A stretch of 64,000 bases of DNA from Buttiauxella gaviniae (GTDB taxonomy: Bacteria > Pseudomonadota > Gammaproteobacteria > Enterobacterales > Enterobacteriaceae), in NCBI RefSeq assembly GCF_040786275.1, contig NZ_JBFMVT010000002.1:2604001-2668000 (forward strand), in the 5' to 3' direction. Position numbers and translations under genes: made by a program. This document shows positions 47,257-61,035 of the stretch, piece by piece; position 1 is the first letter of the stretch, and each line of letters opens with the position of its first letter. Under the pieces are notes generated by a model that saw only the letters and a program-made list of their open reading frames with translations, ran no database searches and was not told where the DNA came from.

Positions 47257-48657
47257 TTATTTCAACGTGCGGATGTCAGCAAAATGACCGGAAACAGCGG
47301 CAGCGGCTGCCATTGCCGGACTAACCAAGTGGGTGCGGCCACCGCGGCCCTGACGGCCTTCGAAGTTACGGTTGCTGGTGGAGGCACAGCGCTCACCCGG
47401 TTCCAGGCGGTCGTTATTCATCGCAAGGCACATAGAACAGCCAGGCAAGCGCCATTCGAAGCCCGCTTCGATGAAAATCTTATCCAGGCCTTCAGCTTCT
47501 GCCTGCGCTTTGACCGGACCAGAGCCTGGAACGACTAACGCCTGCACGCCTGGCGCGACTTTACGACCTTTGGCAATTTCTGCCGCCGCGCGTAAATCTT
47601 CAATACGCGAGTTGGTACATGACCCGATGAACACTTTATCGATAGCGACCTCGGTTAACGGAATGCCTGGTTTCAGGCCCATATACGCCAGTGCTTTTTC
47701 GGCGGATGCCCGCTCTACCGGGTCGGCGAAGGATTCTGGATTCGGGATATTTTCGGTAACGGAAATCACCTGGCCTGGATTTGTGCCCCAGGTCACCTGC
47801 GGGGCGATCTCTGCTGCATCCAGCGTTACAACGGTATCGAATTTAGCGCCTTCATCGGTGGTGAAGGTTTTCCAGTAGGCAACCGCATCGTCCCAGTCAG
47901 CGGCTTTCGGCGCGTGCAGACGGCCTTTCACGTAGTTGAACGTGGTTTCGTCCGGCGCCACAATGCCTGCTTTAGCGCCCATTTCGATTGCCATGTTGCA
48001 CAGCGTCATACGGCCTTCCATCGAGAGTGCCTGAATCGCGCTCCCGCAGAATTCCACAACATGGCCCGTACCGCCCGCGCTACCGGTTTTGCCGATAATT
48101 GCCAGCACGATATCTTTTGCCGTGATGCCCGCAGCAGCGTTGCCGGTCACTTCAATTTTCATGGTTTTGGCGCGGCCCTGTTTCAGGGTTTGCGTCGCCA
48201 GTACATGCTCCACTTCGGAGGTGCCGATACCAAATGCCAGAGCGCCAAACGCGCCGTGCGTTGCGGTGTGGGAATCGCCACAAACGATGGTCATGCCAGG
48301 CAAAGTAATGCCTTGCTCCGGCCCCATGACGTGAACGATGCCCTGGTATGGGTGGTTTAAATCGTACAGTTCAACGCCGAATTCTTTGCAGTTTTTCATC
48401 AACTCCTGCATCTGAATACGGGCCATTTCGCCTGAGGCGTTGATGTCTTTAGTCTGAGTAGAAACGTTGTGGTCCATAGTGGCAAAGGTTTTGCCTGGCT
48501 GGCGTACCGGACGATTGTGCGCACGCAAACCGTCAAACGCCTGCGGGGAGGTGACTTCATGAACCAAATGACGATCGATATACAGCAGCGGCGTTTCATC
48601 CACGGCTTCGTACACGACGTGGGCATCGTACAATTTCTGATATAACGTTTTCGCCAT
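47257..48657 (-). CDS. leuC: 3-isopropylmalate dehydratase large subunit
   Basis: 466 residues. The 4Fe-4S ligands are in [13 protein letters not shown] and [10 protein letters not shown] (Cys about 347, 407 and 410). Leucine biosynthesis step 2 with LeuD. Two bases separate it from leuB. Confidence 0.96.
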   Translation of the reverse strand: MAKTLYQKLYDAHVVYEAVDETPLLYIDRHLVHEVTSPQAFDGLRAHNRPVRQPGKTFATMDHNVSTQTKDINASGEMARIQMQELMKNCKEFGVELYDLNHPYQGIVHVMGPEQGITLPGMTIVCGDSHTATHGAFGALAFGIGTSEVEHVLATQTLKQGRAKTMKIEVTGNAAAGITAKDIVLAIIGKTGSAGGTGHVVEFCGSAIQALSMEGRMTLCNMAIEMGAKAGIVAPDETTFNYVKGRLHAPKAADWDDAVAYWKTFTTDEGAKFDTVVTLDAAEIAPQVTWGTNPGQVISVTENIPNPESFADPVERASAEKALAYMGLKPGIPLTEVAIDKVFIGSCTNSRIEDLRAAAEIAKGRKVAPGVQALVVPGSGPVKAQAEAEGLDKIFIEAGFEWRLPGCSMCLAMNNDRLEPGERCASTSNRNFEGRQGRGGRTHLVSPAMAAAAAVSGHFADIRTLK

Positions 48658-48659
48658 GA

Positions 48660-51324
<2,665 letters not shown>

Positions 51325-51366
51325 GTTGTGGTCCTTTCCTGTCTTAGGGGCCGTTGCTACGAGCAT

Positions 51367-51397
51367 AAAAAAACCCGCGCAGTGGCGCGGGTTTTTT
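51367..51397 (-). terminator. leu attenuator terminator
   Basis: ACCCGCGC (51373-51380) pairs with GCGCGGGT (51385-51392) around AGTG, extended by A-T pairs, with a U-tract on the minus strand. It lies between leuL and leuA, and would form when the leader is translated through its Leu codons. Confidence 0.9.
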
Positions 51398-51414
51398 CTG
51401 TCTGGTGGCTTGAA

Positions 51415-51498
51415 TCAACGCTTGATGTCGCCCACCAGTCTACCGCGCAATGAAGATGCGATTAGTAGTAGACCTAGTAGGCGATGGGTGCGAATCAT
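51415..51498 (-). CDS. leuL: leu operon leader peptide
   Basis: A 27-residue peptide, MIRTHRLLGLLLIASSLRGR then LVGDIKR. Five of its Leu codons (residues 7, 8, 10, 11, 12) are CTA, a rare codon, clustered as expected for attenuation; TTG and CTG follow. Ribosome stalling at these codons during leucine shortage would prevent the terminator at 51367-51397. Too short for usual ORF cut-offs. Confidence 0.93.
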   Translation of the reverse strand: MIRTHRLLGLLLIASSLRGRLVGDIKR

Positions 51499-52171
51499 GT
51501 TTCAAGCCTCAGTGAATTTCGTTATGCATTTATTGGTACTTGATCTGTCTTGCTGTGTCAACACTCGTTTCTCTTATGCACGAGTTTGGGGCGACGAAGG
51601 TGATACTGCTCGTTAGCTAATTGTGCTGGTATACGAAGTTTTCATAATATATCCAGAAGGTATGAAAAAGGATTATTTACCATTGTGATAAAAATAGAAA
51701 TCATCAGAAACAATTAAAAATAATATGTTTATTATGTGTTTCATTCATGGTGATTATGCTTTGGGGTGAATAATCATCAACTTGCCTGTATTTTAGGAAT
51801 TTATCATCTTTCTTTATGAGTGAATTATTAGTAGGGCGATTGTTTCCGGCGGTGAGATGTAATTTATGCTTAATATATAATTCACTGGGTGAATCATTGT
51901 GTGTTAAGTCATTTTGTGATTTGATTAGCTCGATCCAGAAATCAACTGACGCAGAATAAAATCATATAGATTTTTATAGTTTTACCCGGCATGTCAGTAG
52001 CTGAAGTCGTGTTGGTACGTTAGGGGACGTTAATTTATAAAATATCTATTTAGATATTTTAAAGAACGTTTTGATTACATTGATCAGCATGTTCTGCTTA
52101 GCAAATGATAATAGGGGAAGATCGCAGCCTTAATCTGCGAAGAAGGAATTTCAATCTTAGTGGAGTTAATC
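51499..52171. promoter_or_regulatory. AT-rich leuL-leuO divergent control region
   Basis: 673 bases with no gene seen and visibly AT-rich (many TTTAT/AAATAA runs). In E. coli the equivalent region binds H-NS, which silences leuO, and carries the divergent leuABCD promoter and the leuO promoter. H-NS nucleation is inferred from composition and position. Confidence 0.65.
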
Positions 52172-53116
52172 ATGTCTGATAATTATGTAGAACAACCGAC
52201 GGCTCACGATGGGTTCAAACCTCAACTCCGTTCAGTTGATTTAAATTTATTAACGGTATTTGATGCCGTTATGCAAGTGCAGAATATTACTCGTGCGGCT
52301 CAGTCTTTGGGAATGTCTCAACCTGCTGTGAGTAATGCTGTAGCCCGGTTAAAAATCATGTTCAATGATGAACTGTTCGTTCGCTATGGTCGAGGCATAC
52401 AGCCTACAGCCCGCGCGTTCCAGCTGTTTGGATCGATTCGTCAGGCATTGCAATTGGTTCAGAATGAACTGCCAGGGGCAGGCTTTGAGCCGGGTAGCAG
52501 CGAAAGAGTATTTAACATCTGTGTCAGTAGCCCGTTAGACAATATGTTAACTTCTGTCATCTTCAATAATATGAAGCGCTTTGCTCCGGGGATTCAATTA
52601 CTTTTTAAATCTGCTTTAAATAAAGATATTGAACATCAGTTACGTTATCAGGAAACCGAGTTCGTTATTAGCTATACGGAATTTCGTCGTCCTGAGTTTA
52701 CTTGTGTTTCATTGTTTGAAGATGAAATGGTATTGGTGGCTAATAAAAAACATCCACGCTTAATCAAACCGTTAACAGAAGAGGATGTGTATAACGAAAA
52801 GCATGCGGTTGTGTCTTTGGATCGTTTTGCTTCATTTAGCGCACCCTGGTATCAAACGGCAGAAAAGCTGGCTTCTATTGCTTATCAAGGAATGGCGATG
52901 ACCAGCGTTTTAAATGTCGTATCACAAACGCAATTGGTGGCCATTGCACCACGCTGGTTAGCCGAAGAGTTTGCTGATTCACTTCAGTTACAAACATTCC
53001 CGTTGCCGATGAAAGATAATACAGCAACGTGCTATTTATCCTGGCACGAAGCGGCTGGGCGCGATAAAGGCCATCAGTGGATGGAAAAGCTCCTGACGAC
53101 GGTATGCAGTAAATAG
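52172..53116 (+). CDS. leuO: LysR-family global regulator LeuO
   Basis: 314 residues, the E. coli length. HTH at about 30-60 ([39 protein letters not shown]). The start at 52172 follows GGAG; an in-frame ATG at 52160 also exists. LeuO antagonises H-NS and controls stress, CRISPR and surface genes. Between leuL and ilvIH as in E. coli. Confidence 0.95.
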   Translation: MSDNYVEQPTAHDGFKPQLRSVDLNLLTVFDAVMQVQNITRAAQSLGMSQPAVSNAVARLKIMFNDELFVRYGRGIQPTARAFQLFGSIRQALQLVQNELPGAGFEPGSSERVFNICVSSPLDNMLTSVIFNNMKRFAPGIQLLFKSALNKDIEHQLRYQETEFVISYTEFRRPEFTCVSLFEDEMVLVANKKHPRLIKPLTEEDVYNEKHAVVSLDRFASFSAPWYQTAEKLASIAYQGMAMTSVLNVVSQTQLVAIAPRWLAEEFADSLQLQTFPLPMKDNTATCYLSWHEAAGRDKGHQWMEKLLTTVCSK

Positions 53117-53528
53117 TTTTATAAAGCTAACAGGTTTCAGCCGGATGGTGAAAACTATCCGGTTATTCTTCATTTCTTCTTTTTTTTGGTTTTTTTTGCT
53201 GAAAACGATTTTATACTTTTGCTCCGCAGTACCCATTAAATTCCGCACTAATTAGATTTAACCTGCAAAGTCCGTTTCTATAACATTTTCAATCATCATT
53301 TTTGCTTATGATCAGAGCTTAACTCCGCCGCAATTGAATTTTGCAGTATTGGCCCGTAAATCGGCTTTCCGCGCCCGCAGATTGGCAATTGCCTGCCTGA
53401 TTTTCAACGGTTATGTTAGATGGACTCTCAAAATTAAAAAAACATATGCAGGGCGCAACAACCTGCCTCAACGACTCAGCAGAAATGATTTCTGCGGTCG
53501 GTCAAACACGTAAGCCTGGAGGCAAACC
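53117..53528 (+). promoter_or_regulatory. ilvIH control and leader region
   Basis: 412 bases without a convincing gene. GCAGAAA (53479-53485) and TTTCTGC (53489-53495) form a perfect 7-base hairpin in the leader. E. coli ilvIH is activated by Lrp at several upstream sites; individual sites cannot be picked out by eye. Confidence 0.5.
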
Positions 53529-55253
53529 ATGGAGATGTTGTCAGGAGCCGAGATGGTCGTTCGATCGCTTATCGATCAGGGCGTTAAACATATATTCGGC
53601 TATCCCGGAGGCGCAGTACTCGATATTTACGATGCGCTTCATACTATTGGCGGCATTGATCATGTGCTTGTGCGCCATGAACAAGCGGCAGTGCATATGG
53701 CTGATGGCCTGGCTCGCGCAACGGGTGAGGTCGGCGTAGTGTTGGTCACATCCGGGCCCGGTGCGACAAACGCGATCACCGGTATTGCGACGGCTTATAT
53801 GGATTCCATCCCAATGGTGGTGCTATCCGGTCAGGTTGCAACGTCATTAATTGGCTATGATGCATTCCAGGAATGCGACATGGTCGGGATCTCTCGTCCG
53901 GTTGTGAAACACAGCTTCTTAGTCAAACAGGCAGAAGATATTCCTGCCGTTATTAAAAAAGCCTTCTGGCTTGCGGCAAGCGGCCGCCCGGGACCGGTAG
54001 TGGTTGATTTGCCGAAAGACATTATGAGCCCGGCAAACAAGTTCCCTTATCAGTACCCTGAATCTGTCAGCATGCGCTCTTACAACCCGACCACTCAGGG
54101 CCATAAAGGGCAGATAAAACGAGCTCTGCAAACATTATTGGCGGCAAAAAAGCCGGTGATGTATGTCGGCGGCGGGGCGATTACCTCTGCCTGCCATGAG
54201 GAATTGCGCGAATTAGCGCAGAAACTGAATATTCCCGTCGTCTCTTCCTTAATGGGGCTGGGTGCTTTTCCGGGCACACATCGTCAGGCATTAGGTATGT
54301 TGGGGATGCACGGAACGTATGAAGCCAATATGGTGATGCATAACTCCGATGTTATTTTCGGCGTCGGCGTGCGCTTTGATGACCGCACCACCAACAATCT
54401 GGCGAAGTACTGCCCGAATGCGACCGTACTGCATATTGATATCGACCCGACATCCATCTCCAAAACCGTGGGTGCAGACATTCCCATTGTTGGTGACGCG
54501 CGGCAGGTTTTACAGCAAATGCTGGAACTGTTAGCGCAAGAAGATACTCCGCAGTCTTGCGATGATATTCGCGACTGGTGGCAACAAATCGATCAGTGGC
54601 GCGCGCGCCAGTGCCTGGAGTTTGATCGCACCAGCAATAAAATTAAGCCGCAGGCGGTTATCGAAACCATTTACCGCCTGACTAAGGGAGAGGCTTACGT
54701 CACTTCTGATGTCGGCCAGCACCAAATGTTTGCCGCTCTTTATTACACCTTTGATAAGCCACGCCGTTGGATTAACTCAGGCGGCCTCGGCACCATGGGC
54801 TTTGGCCTGCCAGCAGCACTTGGCGTGAAGCTGGCGCTGCCGGAAGAAACCGTAATTTGCGTTACAGGCGATGGCAGTATTCAGATGAATATTCAGGAGC
54901 TGTCTACTGCGCTGCAATACGGCTTGCCGGTGTTGGTGCTGAATCTCAATAACCGTTATCTGGGCATGGTGAAGCAGTGGCAGGATATGATTTATTCTGG
55001 CCGCCATTCCCAATCATATATGGAATCCTTACCTGATTTTGTGCGTGTAGCTGAAGCTTACGGGCACGTGGGGATTAGTATTAATTCACCGCAAGAGTTG
55101 GAAAGCAAACTGACCGAAGCGCTGGAAGCGGTGCGTAATCAGCGTCTGGTATTCGTAGATGTTAATGTCGATGGCACTGAGCATGTGTACCCAATGCAGA
55201 TCCGTGGCGGCGGTATGGATGAGATGTGGTTAAGCAAAACGGAGAGAACCTAA
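53529..55253 (+). CDS. ilvI: Acetolactate synthase III large subunit
   Basis: 574 residues, exact E. coli length. TPP-binding motif [29 protein letters not shown], catalytic Glu in [16 protein letters not shown] site region in the middle. It condenses pyruvate (or with 2-ketobutyrate) for valine, leucine and isoleucine. GGAGG before the ATG; operon with ilvH. Confidence 0.97.
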   Translation: MEMLSGAEMVVRSLIDQGVKHIFGYPGGAVLDIYDALHTIGGIDHVLVRHEQAAVHMADGLARATGEVGVVLVTSGPGATNAITGIATAYMDSIPMVVLSGQVATSLIGYDAFQECDMVGISRPVVKHSFLVKQAEDIPAVIKKAFWLAASGRPGPVVVDLPKDIMSPANKFPYQYPESVSMRSYNPTTQGHKGQIKRALQTLLAAKKPVMYVGGGAITSACHEELRELAQKLNIPVVSSLMGLGAFPGTHRQALGMLGMHGTYEANMVMHNSDVIFGVGVRFDDRTTNNLAKYCPNATVLHIDIDPTSISKTVGADIPIVGDARQVLQQMLELLAQEDTPQSCDDIRDWWQQIDQWRARQCLEFDRTSNKIKPQAVIETIYRLTKGEAYVTSDVGQHQMFAALYYTFDKPRRWINSGGLGTMGFGLPAALGVKLALPEETVICVTGDGSIQMNIQELSTALQYGLPVLVLNLNNRYLGMVKQWQDMIYSGRHSQSYMESLPDFVRVAEAYGHVGISINSPQELESKLTEALEAVRNQRLVFVDVNVDGTEHVYPMQIRGGGMDEMWLSKTERT

Positions 55254-55255
55254 TT

Positions 55256-55747
55256 ATGCGCCGGATATTATCTGTATTACTCGAAAATGAGTCCGGGGCG
55301 CTGTCCCGCGTTATTGGTTTGTTCGCTCAACGCGGCTACAACATTGAAAGCCTGACTGTCGCACCCACTGACGACCCTACGCTGTCTCGTATGACGATCC
55401 AAACGGTCGGCGATGAGAAGGTGCTTGAGCAAATTGAAAAGCAACTTCACAAACTGGTGGACGTTTTGCGGGTCAGCGAGCTTGGGCAGGGCGCGTACGT
55501 TGAACGTGAAATCATGCTGGTGAAAGTGCAGGCAAGCGGTTATGGGCGTGAAGAAGTGAAGCGCAATGCGGAAATCTTCCGCGGGCAAATCATTGATGTC
55601 ACGCCAACGCTCTATACGGTTCAACTGGCGGGCACCAGCGATAAGCTGGATGCTTTCCTGAATACCATTCGTGAAGTGGCAAAAATTGTTGAAGTGGCAC
55701 GCTCAGGTATTGTAGGCGTTTCACGTGGCGATAAAATCATGCGCTAG
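55256..55747 (+). CDS. ilvH: Acetolactate synthase III regulatory subunit
   Basis: 163 residues, exact E. coli length. The N-terminal ACT domain ([34 protein letters not shown]) binds valine for feedback inhibition. The ATG at 55256 lies 2 bases past the ilvI stop; no upstream start is needed. Confidence 0.96.
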   Translation: MRRILSVLLENESGALSRVIGLFAQRGYNIESLTVAPTDDPTLSRMTIQTVGDEKVLEQIEKQLHKLVDVLRVSELGQGAYVEREIMLVKVQASGYGREEVKRNAEIFRGQIIDVTPTLYTVQLAGTSDKLDAFLNTIREVAKIVEVARSGIVGVSRGDKIMR

Positions 55748-55770
55748 CCCGTTAAGGGCGACCGAAAAGT

Positions 55771-55799
55771 AACCCGGTGACCGATGCCGGGTTTTTTTT
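55771..55799 (+). terminator. Terminator of ilvIH
   Basis: AACCCGG (55771-55777) and CCGGGTT (55787-55793) form a 7-base stem followed by a long T run. Confidence 0.85.
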
Positions 55800-55920
55800 T
55801 TGCAATTTACGCAACAACTGCCAGCAAAAGCGGTTGCCCGAGTTATTATTCTGCGCTTAGATGATAAAAATGAAACCATGACCAGGGTATGGTTATGGCA
55901 ATCCTAAATAAGGGGCTACT

Positions 55921-56925
55921 GTGAAATTGGATGAAATCGCGCGCCTGGCTGGAGTTTCGCGCACCACGGCGAGCTACGTCATCAACGGGAAAGCAAAGCA
56001 ATATCGCGTCAGCGATAAAACCGTTGATAAAGTTATGGCGGTTGTACGCGAGCATAACTATCACCCGAATGCGGTGGCCGCGGGATTACGTGCCGGGCGT
56101 ACGCGTTCTATCGGATTAGTTATTCCAGACCTTGAGAACACCAGTTATACCCGTATTGCCAACTACCTTGAGCGTCAGGCTCGCCAGCGCGGATACCAAT
56201 TGCTGATTGCCTGTTCTGAAGATCAGCCAGATAACGAAATGCGCTGCATCGAACATCTGTTACAGCGCCAGGTCGATGCCATCATTGTCTCAACGTCATT
56301 GCCCCCGGAACACCCTTTCTATCAGCGTTGGGCTAACGATCCATTCCCTATTATCGCCCTAGACCGTGCGTTAGATCGTGAAAACTTTATCAGCGTTGTT
56401 GGGGCAGACCAGGAAGACGCGGAAATGCTGGCCAGCGAGCTTCGCACTTTCCCGGCAGAAACCATTCTCTATCTTGGCGCACTGCCGGAGCTTTCCGTCA
56501 GCTATTTGCGTGAACAAGGTTTCCGCACCGCCTGGAAAGACGATCCTCGTGAAGTGCACTTCTTATATGCCAACAGCTACGAGCGGGAAGCCGCAGCACA
56601 GTTGTTTGAGAAGTGGCTGGAAACGCACCCGATGCCGCAGGCTTTGTTCACCACCTCATTTGCTCTGTTACAAGGTGTTATGGATGTGACTTTGCGCCGC
56701 GAAGGCCAACTGCCGTCTGAGCTGGCGATCGCCACATTTGGGGATAACGAACTGTTGGATTTCCTGCAATGTCCAGTATTGGCTGTTGCCCAGCGCCATC
56801 GTGACGTTGCGGAGCGCGTGCTGGAACTGGTGCTTGCCAGTCTCGATGAACCTCGCAAACCTAAGGCGGGTTTAACGCGTATTCGCCGGAATCTCTACCG
56901 TCGCGGCAGTTTAAGTCGCCACTAA
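55921..56925 (+). CDS. cra: Catabolite repressor/activator Cra (FruR)
   Basis: 334 residues starting at GTG, as in E. coli. The LacI-type HTH ([31 protein letters not shown]) is at 1-50 and the periplasmic-binding-like sensor domain for fructose 1-phosphate follows. It activates gluconeogenic and represses glycolytic genes. Confidence 0.96.
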   Translation: MKLDEIARLAGVSRTTASYVINGKAKQYRVSDKTVDKVMAVVREHNYHPNAVAAGLRAGRTRSIGLVIPDLENTSYTRIANYLERQARQRGYQLLIACSEDQPDNEMRCIEHLLQRQVDAIIVSTSLPPEHPFYQRWANDPFPIIALDRALDRENFISVVGADQEDAEMLASELRTFPAETILYLGALPELSVSYLREQGFRTAWKDDPREVHFLYANSYEREAAAQLFEKWLETHPMPQALFTTSFALLQGVMDVTLRREGQLPSELAIATFGDNELLDFLQCPVLAVAQRHRDVAERVLELVLASLDEPRKPKAGLTRIRRNLYRRGSLSRH

Positions 56926-57434
56926 CAAGAGATGGCAGTTTCGGCTGCCATTCTTAAATAAGATTATTCCAGTTTTATTTCACAATGTTATTCAGGTAAT
57001 TATTTTTCATTAAAAGTAGACGATCAATTAATTCCCGAATGGATATTGCTCTCCCTCTGAATTATTTTGTTACATAGCAATCTATAAAAATGCCGGATAA
57101 TTAAACAATAGCGAACTGATACTCATCAAACTTACCGCCAGCCCGCGTTTCGCCTGCATCTGCCGCTGTTATCCTTCCGAGAAATACCTTAAAATGCCGA
57201 CCGCGTCGCAAACTGAACACTTCATATTTTACCGGTCAGGTTTTCAGTCGATTTAACGATATTTATGCTTATTGATCTTTTTTCTTTCAAATATTCATAA
57301 CGTTAATTTTGCATCGCAGATGTAGCGCCTTTTCACGCCAGTCATTAATCAATCGCTTAGGAGATGAAAATTATTTCCATCCGCGTTGTAGCTTGCTTGA
57401 CAAGGTTTTCCTCCGCTCCGTAAACTCCTTTGGG
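56926..57434. promoter_or_regulatory. cra terminator and mra promoter region
   Basis: ATGGCAG (56932-56938) and CTGCCAT (56945-56951) form a weak terminator after cra. The rest, to 57390, shows no gene. TTGACA (57397-57402) with TAAACT (57421-57426) at 18-base spacing is a candidate Pmra promoter. Confidence 0.65.
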
Positions 57435-57459
57435 TGGGATTTTGTGGGTGAAAGTGGTG
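57435..57459 (+). promoter_or_regulatory. MraZ-binding repeats upstream of mraZ
   Basis: TGGGA (57435-57439), TGGGT (57445-57449) and TGGTG (57455-57459) are direct repeats spaced by 5 bases, in 10-base phase, matching the MraZ operator pattern in E. coli. They lie 29-53 bases before the mraZ ATG, just after the promoter. Confidence 0.8.
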
Positions 57460-57487
57460 GAAAGGGGAATTTAAGGGTGAGGCTGGT

Positions 57488-57946
57488 ATGTTCCGTGGAG
57501 CAACATTAGTCAATCTCGACAGCAAAGGGCGGCTTGCCGTACCTACCCGTTACCGGGATGCGCTAGTCGAAACCTCTGAAGGTCAGATGGTTTGTACCAT
57601 CGACATCCACCACCCATGCCTGCTGCTTTATACCCTCCCCGAGTGGGAAATTATTGAACAAAAGCTAGCTCGTCTGTCGAGCATGAATCCTGCAGAACGT
57701 CGCGTCCAGCGACTGTTATTGGGGCATGCCAGTGAATGTCAGATGGATAGCGCCGGGCGATTGTTGCTGGCTCCTGTTTTACGCCAACACGCCGGGCTAA
57801 CCAAAGAAGTGATGCTGGTTGGGCAGTTCAATAAGTTTGAACTGTGGGATGAAACGACCTGGCATCAACAGGTCAAGGAAGACATCGACGCTGAGCAGGC
57901 CACGACGACAACGTTGTCGGATAGGCTGCAGGACTTGTCACTATAA
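57488..57946 (+). CDS. mraZ: Transcriptional repressor MraZ
   Basis: 152 residues, the usual length. Two SpoVT/AbrB-like domains, each with Dxx[17 protein letters not shown] and [16 protein letters not shown]. It binds repeats in its own promoter and represses the dcw cluster. First gene of the cluster. Confidence 0.96.
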   Translation: MFRGATLVNLDSKGRLAVPTRYRDALVETSEGQMVCTIDIHHPCLLLYTLPEWEIIEQKLARLSSMNPAERRVQRLLLGHASECQMDSAGRLLLAPVLRQHAGLTKEVMLVGQFNKFELWDETTWHQQVKEDIDAEQATTTTLSDRLQDLSL

Positions 57947-57949
57947 ATA

Positions 57950-58891
57950 ATGATGGAAAATTTTAAACATACTTCGGTGCTACTTGATGAGGCCGTAAAC
58001 GGTCTCAACATTCGTCAGGATGGCATCTACATTGATGGCACGTTTGGGCGTGGTGGTCATTCTCGATTGATTCTTTCCCAACTGGGACCAGAAGGACGCC
58101 TGCTGGCGATTGACCGCGATCCGCAGGCCATCGCCGCTGCACAAGCCATTGATGACCCGCGCTTCTCCATCATTCATGGACCTTTCTCTGAATTAGCTGA
58201 ATACGCTCGCGAACGTAATTTGCTGGGCAAAATTGACGGCATTCTTTTGGATCTTGGCGTTTCCTCCCCTCAGCTTGATGATGCCGAACGCGGTTTCTCA
58301 TTTATGCGCGACGGCCCGTTGGATATGCGTATGGATCCCACTCGCGGGCAATCTGCCGCAGAGTGGCTGCTTAGCGCTGAAGAAGCTGACATCGCGTGGG
58401 TGATTAAAACCTTCGGCGAAGAAAAGTTCGGCAAACGTATTGCGCGCGCCATTATCGAGCGTAACCGCGAACAGCCAATGACCCGTACCAAAGAACTGGC
58501 GACGGTTGTTGCGGCGGCAATGCCGGTAAAAGACAAATTCAAACACCCGGCAACGCGTACCTTCCAGGCGATCCGTATCTGGATCAACAGCGAACTCGAA
58601 GAAATTGAACAAGCTCTTAAAGGTTCAATTGAAACCCTGTCACCGGGTGGCCGTTTGTCGATTATCAGTTTCCACTCACTGGAAGACCGAATTGTTAAAC
58701 GCTTTATGCGTGAGAACACCCGTGGGCCGCAGGTTCCGGCGGGCATTCCAATGACTGAAGCCCAGTTGAATAAGCTCGGCGGGCGGTACTTAAAATCCAT
58801 TGGCAAAATGATGCCGGGCGACGAAGAAGTGGCGGAAAACCCGCGAGCGCGCAGTTCGGTGCTGCGCATCGCTGAAAGGACGAATGCATGA
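57950..58891 (+). CDS. rsmH: 16S rRNA (cytosine(1402)-N(4))-methyltransferase
   Basis: 313 residues, E. coli length. The SAM motif is [14 protein letters not shown] and the substrate motif [20 protein letters not shown]. It methylates N4 of C1402 in 16S rRNA. It follows mraZ by 3 bases and overlaps ftsL by 4. Confidence 0.96.
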   Translation: MMENFKHTSVLLDEAVNGLNIRQDGIYIDGTFGRGGHSRLILSQLGPEGRLLAIDRDPQAIAAAQAIDDPRFSIIHGPFSELAEYARERNLLGKIDGILLDLGVSSPQLDDAERGFSFMRDGPLDMRMDPTRGQSAAEWLLSAEEADIAWVIKTFGEEKFGKRIARAIIERNREQPMTRTKELATVVAAAMPVKDKFKHPATRTFQAIRIWINSELEEIEQALKGSIETLSPGGRLSIISFHSLEDRIVKRFMRENTRGPQVPAGIPMTEAQLNKLGGRYLKSIGKMMPGDEEVAENPRARSSVLRIAERTNA

Positions 58892-59253
58892 TCAATAAAG
58901 TGGCAGAAACCCTTAGCAAAATGACGGGCCAACTCAGCAGTGGCGAACGTCATGCACTCCCGGCGGTAATCGGTGGTGATTTGTTACGTCATGGGAAACT
59001 GCCGCTGATCTTGTTCATATCCATTATCTTCACCGCCATTTCTGTTGTGACAACTGCGCACCACACCCGTCTGCTTACCGCACAGCGTGAGCAAATGGTG
59101 GTTGAGCGTGACGCACTGGATATTGAATGGCGCAACCTGATTCTGGAAGAAAACGCACTCGGCGACCATAGCCGAGTGGAGCGGGTCGCGACGGAAAAGC
59201 TGCAATTGCAGCATGTCGACCCATCGCAGGAAAACATCGTAGTTCAGCAATAA
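58888..59253 (+). CDS. ftsL: Cell division protein FtsL
   Basis: 121 residues, E. coli length. One transmembrane helix at about 35-57 ([23 protein letters not shown]) and a leucine-zipper-like periplasmic coil. It forms the FtsQLB complex at the septum. ATGA overlap with rsmH. Confidence 0.96.
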   Translation: MINKVAETLSKMTGQLSSGERHALPAVIGGDLLRHGKLPLILFISIIFTAISVVTTAHHTRLLTAQREQMVVERDALDIEWRNLILEENALGDHSRVERVATEKLQLQHVDPSQENIVVQQ

Positions 59254-59268
59254 GGAATCGCGTGACAG

Positions 59269-61035
59269 ATGAGAGCAGCGGCAAAAACGCTTAAACCGAA
59301 ACGCCAGGAAGAACAGGCCAACTTTGTAAGTTGGCGTTTTGCGTTGCTTTGCGGTTGCATTTTGCTGGCGCTGGTATTCCTTTTGGGGCGCGTTGCCTGG
59401 TTGCAAATCATCGCGCCGGACATGTTAGTTCGTCAGGGTGATATGCGCTCTTTACGTGTGCAGGAGGTTTCAACTTCCCGCGGCATGATTAGCGATAGAG
59501 CAGGGCGTCCGCTGGCGGTTAGTGTGCCGGTGAATGCGATTTGGGCTGACCCTAAAGAGCTTCACGATGCAGGCGGTATCACGCTTGATAACCGCTGGAA
59601 AGCGCTGGCCGATGCGCTGAAAATTCCACTCGATCAACTGGCTTCCCGCGTTAACAGCAACCCGAAAGGTCGCTTTATCTATCTGGCTCGCCAGGTCAAC
59701 CCTGATATTGGCGACTACATCAAAAAACTCAAACTTCCTGGGATTCACTTACGCCAGGAGTCACGTCGTTACTATCCGTCTGGCGAAGTAACCGCTCACC
59801 TTATTGGTTTCACTAACGTGGATAGCCAGGGTATTGAGGGCGTTGAAAAGAGCTTCGACAAATGGCTTACCGGCCAGCCAGGTGAGCGTATCGTGCGTAA
59901 AGACCGCTTCGGGCGCGTCATTGAAGATATCTCTTCAACCGACAGTCAGGCGGCGCATAACCTGGCGCTGAGTATTGATGAACGTTTGCAGGCGCTGGTT
60001 TATCGCGAGCTAAACAACGCCGTCGCCTTCAACAAAGCCGAATCGGGCAGTGCGGTGCTGGTGGATGTGAGCACCGGCGAAGTCTTAGCGATGGCAAATA
60101 GCCCATCCTACAACCCAAATAATCTGAACGGCACGGCAAAAGATGTGATGCGTAACCGTACCATCACGGACGTTTTCGAGCCGGGTTCGACTGTTAAACC
60201 GATGGTTGTTATGACCGCGCTGCAACGTGGCGTGGTACGTGAAAATACCGTTCTGAATACCGTGCCGTACCGCATTAATGGTCATGAGATCAAAGATGTG
60301 GCGCGCTACAGCGAATTGACCCTTACCGGGGTGCTACAGAAGTCGAGTAACGTCGGGGTTTCTAAACTGGCGTTAGCGATGCCCTCCTCAGCGTTAGTAG
60401 ATACTTACTCACGTTTTGGATTGGGAAAAGCGACCAACTTGGGGCTGGTCGGAGAACGCAGTGGCTTATATCCGCAAAAACAACGGTGGTCTGACATAGA
60501 GAGGGCCACCTTCTCTTTCGGCTACGGGCTAATGGTAACCCCGTTACAGTTAGCGCGAGTCTACGCAACAATTGGCAGCTACGGCGTCTATCGCCCGCTG
60601 TCGATAACGAAGGTTGATCCGCCGGTTCCAGGTGAGCGTATTTTCCCTGAGCAGTTGGTTCGTACCGTCGTTCATATGATGGAAAGTGTGGCATTGCCTG
60701 GTGGTGGTGGCGTTAAAGCAGCCATCAAAGGCTACCGTATTGCAATCAAGACTGGTACGGCTAAAAAAGTCGGGCCGGACGGAAAATACGTTAACAAATA
60801 CATTGCTTACACCGCAGGCGTTGCACCTGCCAGTAATCCTCGATTTGCACTGGTTGTGGTCATTAACGACCCACAAGCAGGGAAATATTACGGTGGTGCC
60901 GTCTCTGCACCTGTGTTCGGAGCCATCATGGGCGGCGTTCTGCGCACCATGAATATCGAACCAGATGCGCTGGCGACAGGTGAAAAAAGTGAATTTGTAA
61001 TCAATCAAAATGAGGGATCAGGTGGCAGATCGTAA
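59269..61035 (+). CDS. ftsI: Peptidoglycan transpeptidase FtsI (PBP3)
   Basis: 588 residues, E. coli length. The transmembrane anchor is at about 23-42. A class B PBP dimerisation domain precedes the transpeptidase with active-site Ser307/Lys310 (EPGSTVKPM), SSN (QKSSNVGVS) and KTGT at 494-497. Septal cross-linking and beta-lactam target. It overlaps murE by 14 bases. Confidence 0.97.
   Translation: MRAAAKTLKPKRQEEQANFVSWRFALLCGCILLALVFLLGRVAWLQIIAPDMLVRQGDMRSLRVQEVSTSRGMISDRAGRPLAVSVPVNAIWADPKELHDAGGITLDNRWKALADALKIPLDQLASRVNSNPKGRFIYLARQVNPDIGDYIKKLKLPGIHLRQESRRYYPSGEVTAHLIGFTNVDSQGIEGVEKSFDKWLTGQPGERIVRKDRFGRVIEDISSTDSQAAHNLALSIDERLQALVYRELNNAVAFNKAESGSAVLVDVSTGEVLAMANSPSYNPNNLNGTAKDVMRNRTITDVFEPGSTVKPMVVMTALQRGVVRENTVLNTVPYRINGHEIKDVARYSELTLTGVLQKSSNVGVSKLALAMPSSALVDTYSRFGLGKATNLGLVGERSGLYPQKQRWSDIERATFSFGYGLMVTPLQLARVYATIGSYGVYRPLSITKVDPPVPGERIFPEQLVRTVVHMMESVALPGGGGVKAAIKGYRIAIKTGTAKKVGPDGKYVNKYIAYTAGVAPASNPRFALVVVINDPQAGKYYGGAVSAPVFGAIMGGVLRTMNIEPDALATGEKSEFVINQNEGSGGRS

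Noticed and set aside
53413..53739. Frame of 108 codons overlapping the ilvI start
   Set aside because: It runs into ilvI in another frame; the ilvI start is certain, and the part before it looks like leader DNA.
55886..55915. Nine-codon frame ahead of cra (MTRVWLWQS) as a FruL-like leader
   Set aside because: No resemblance to the E. coli FruL leader and no clear terminator structure next to it.
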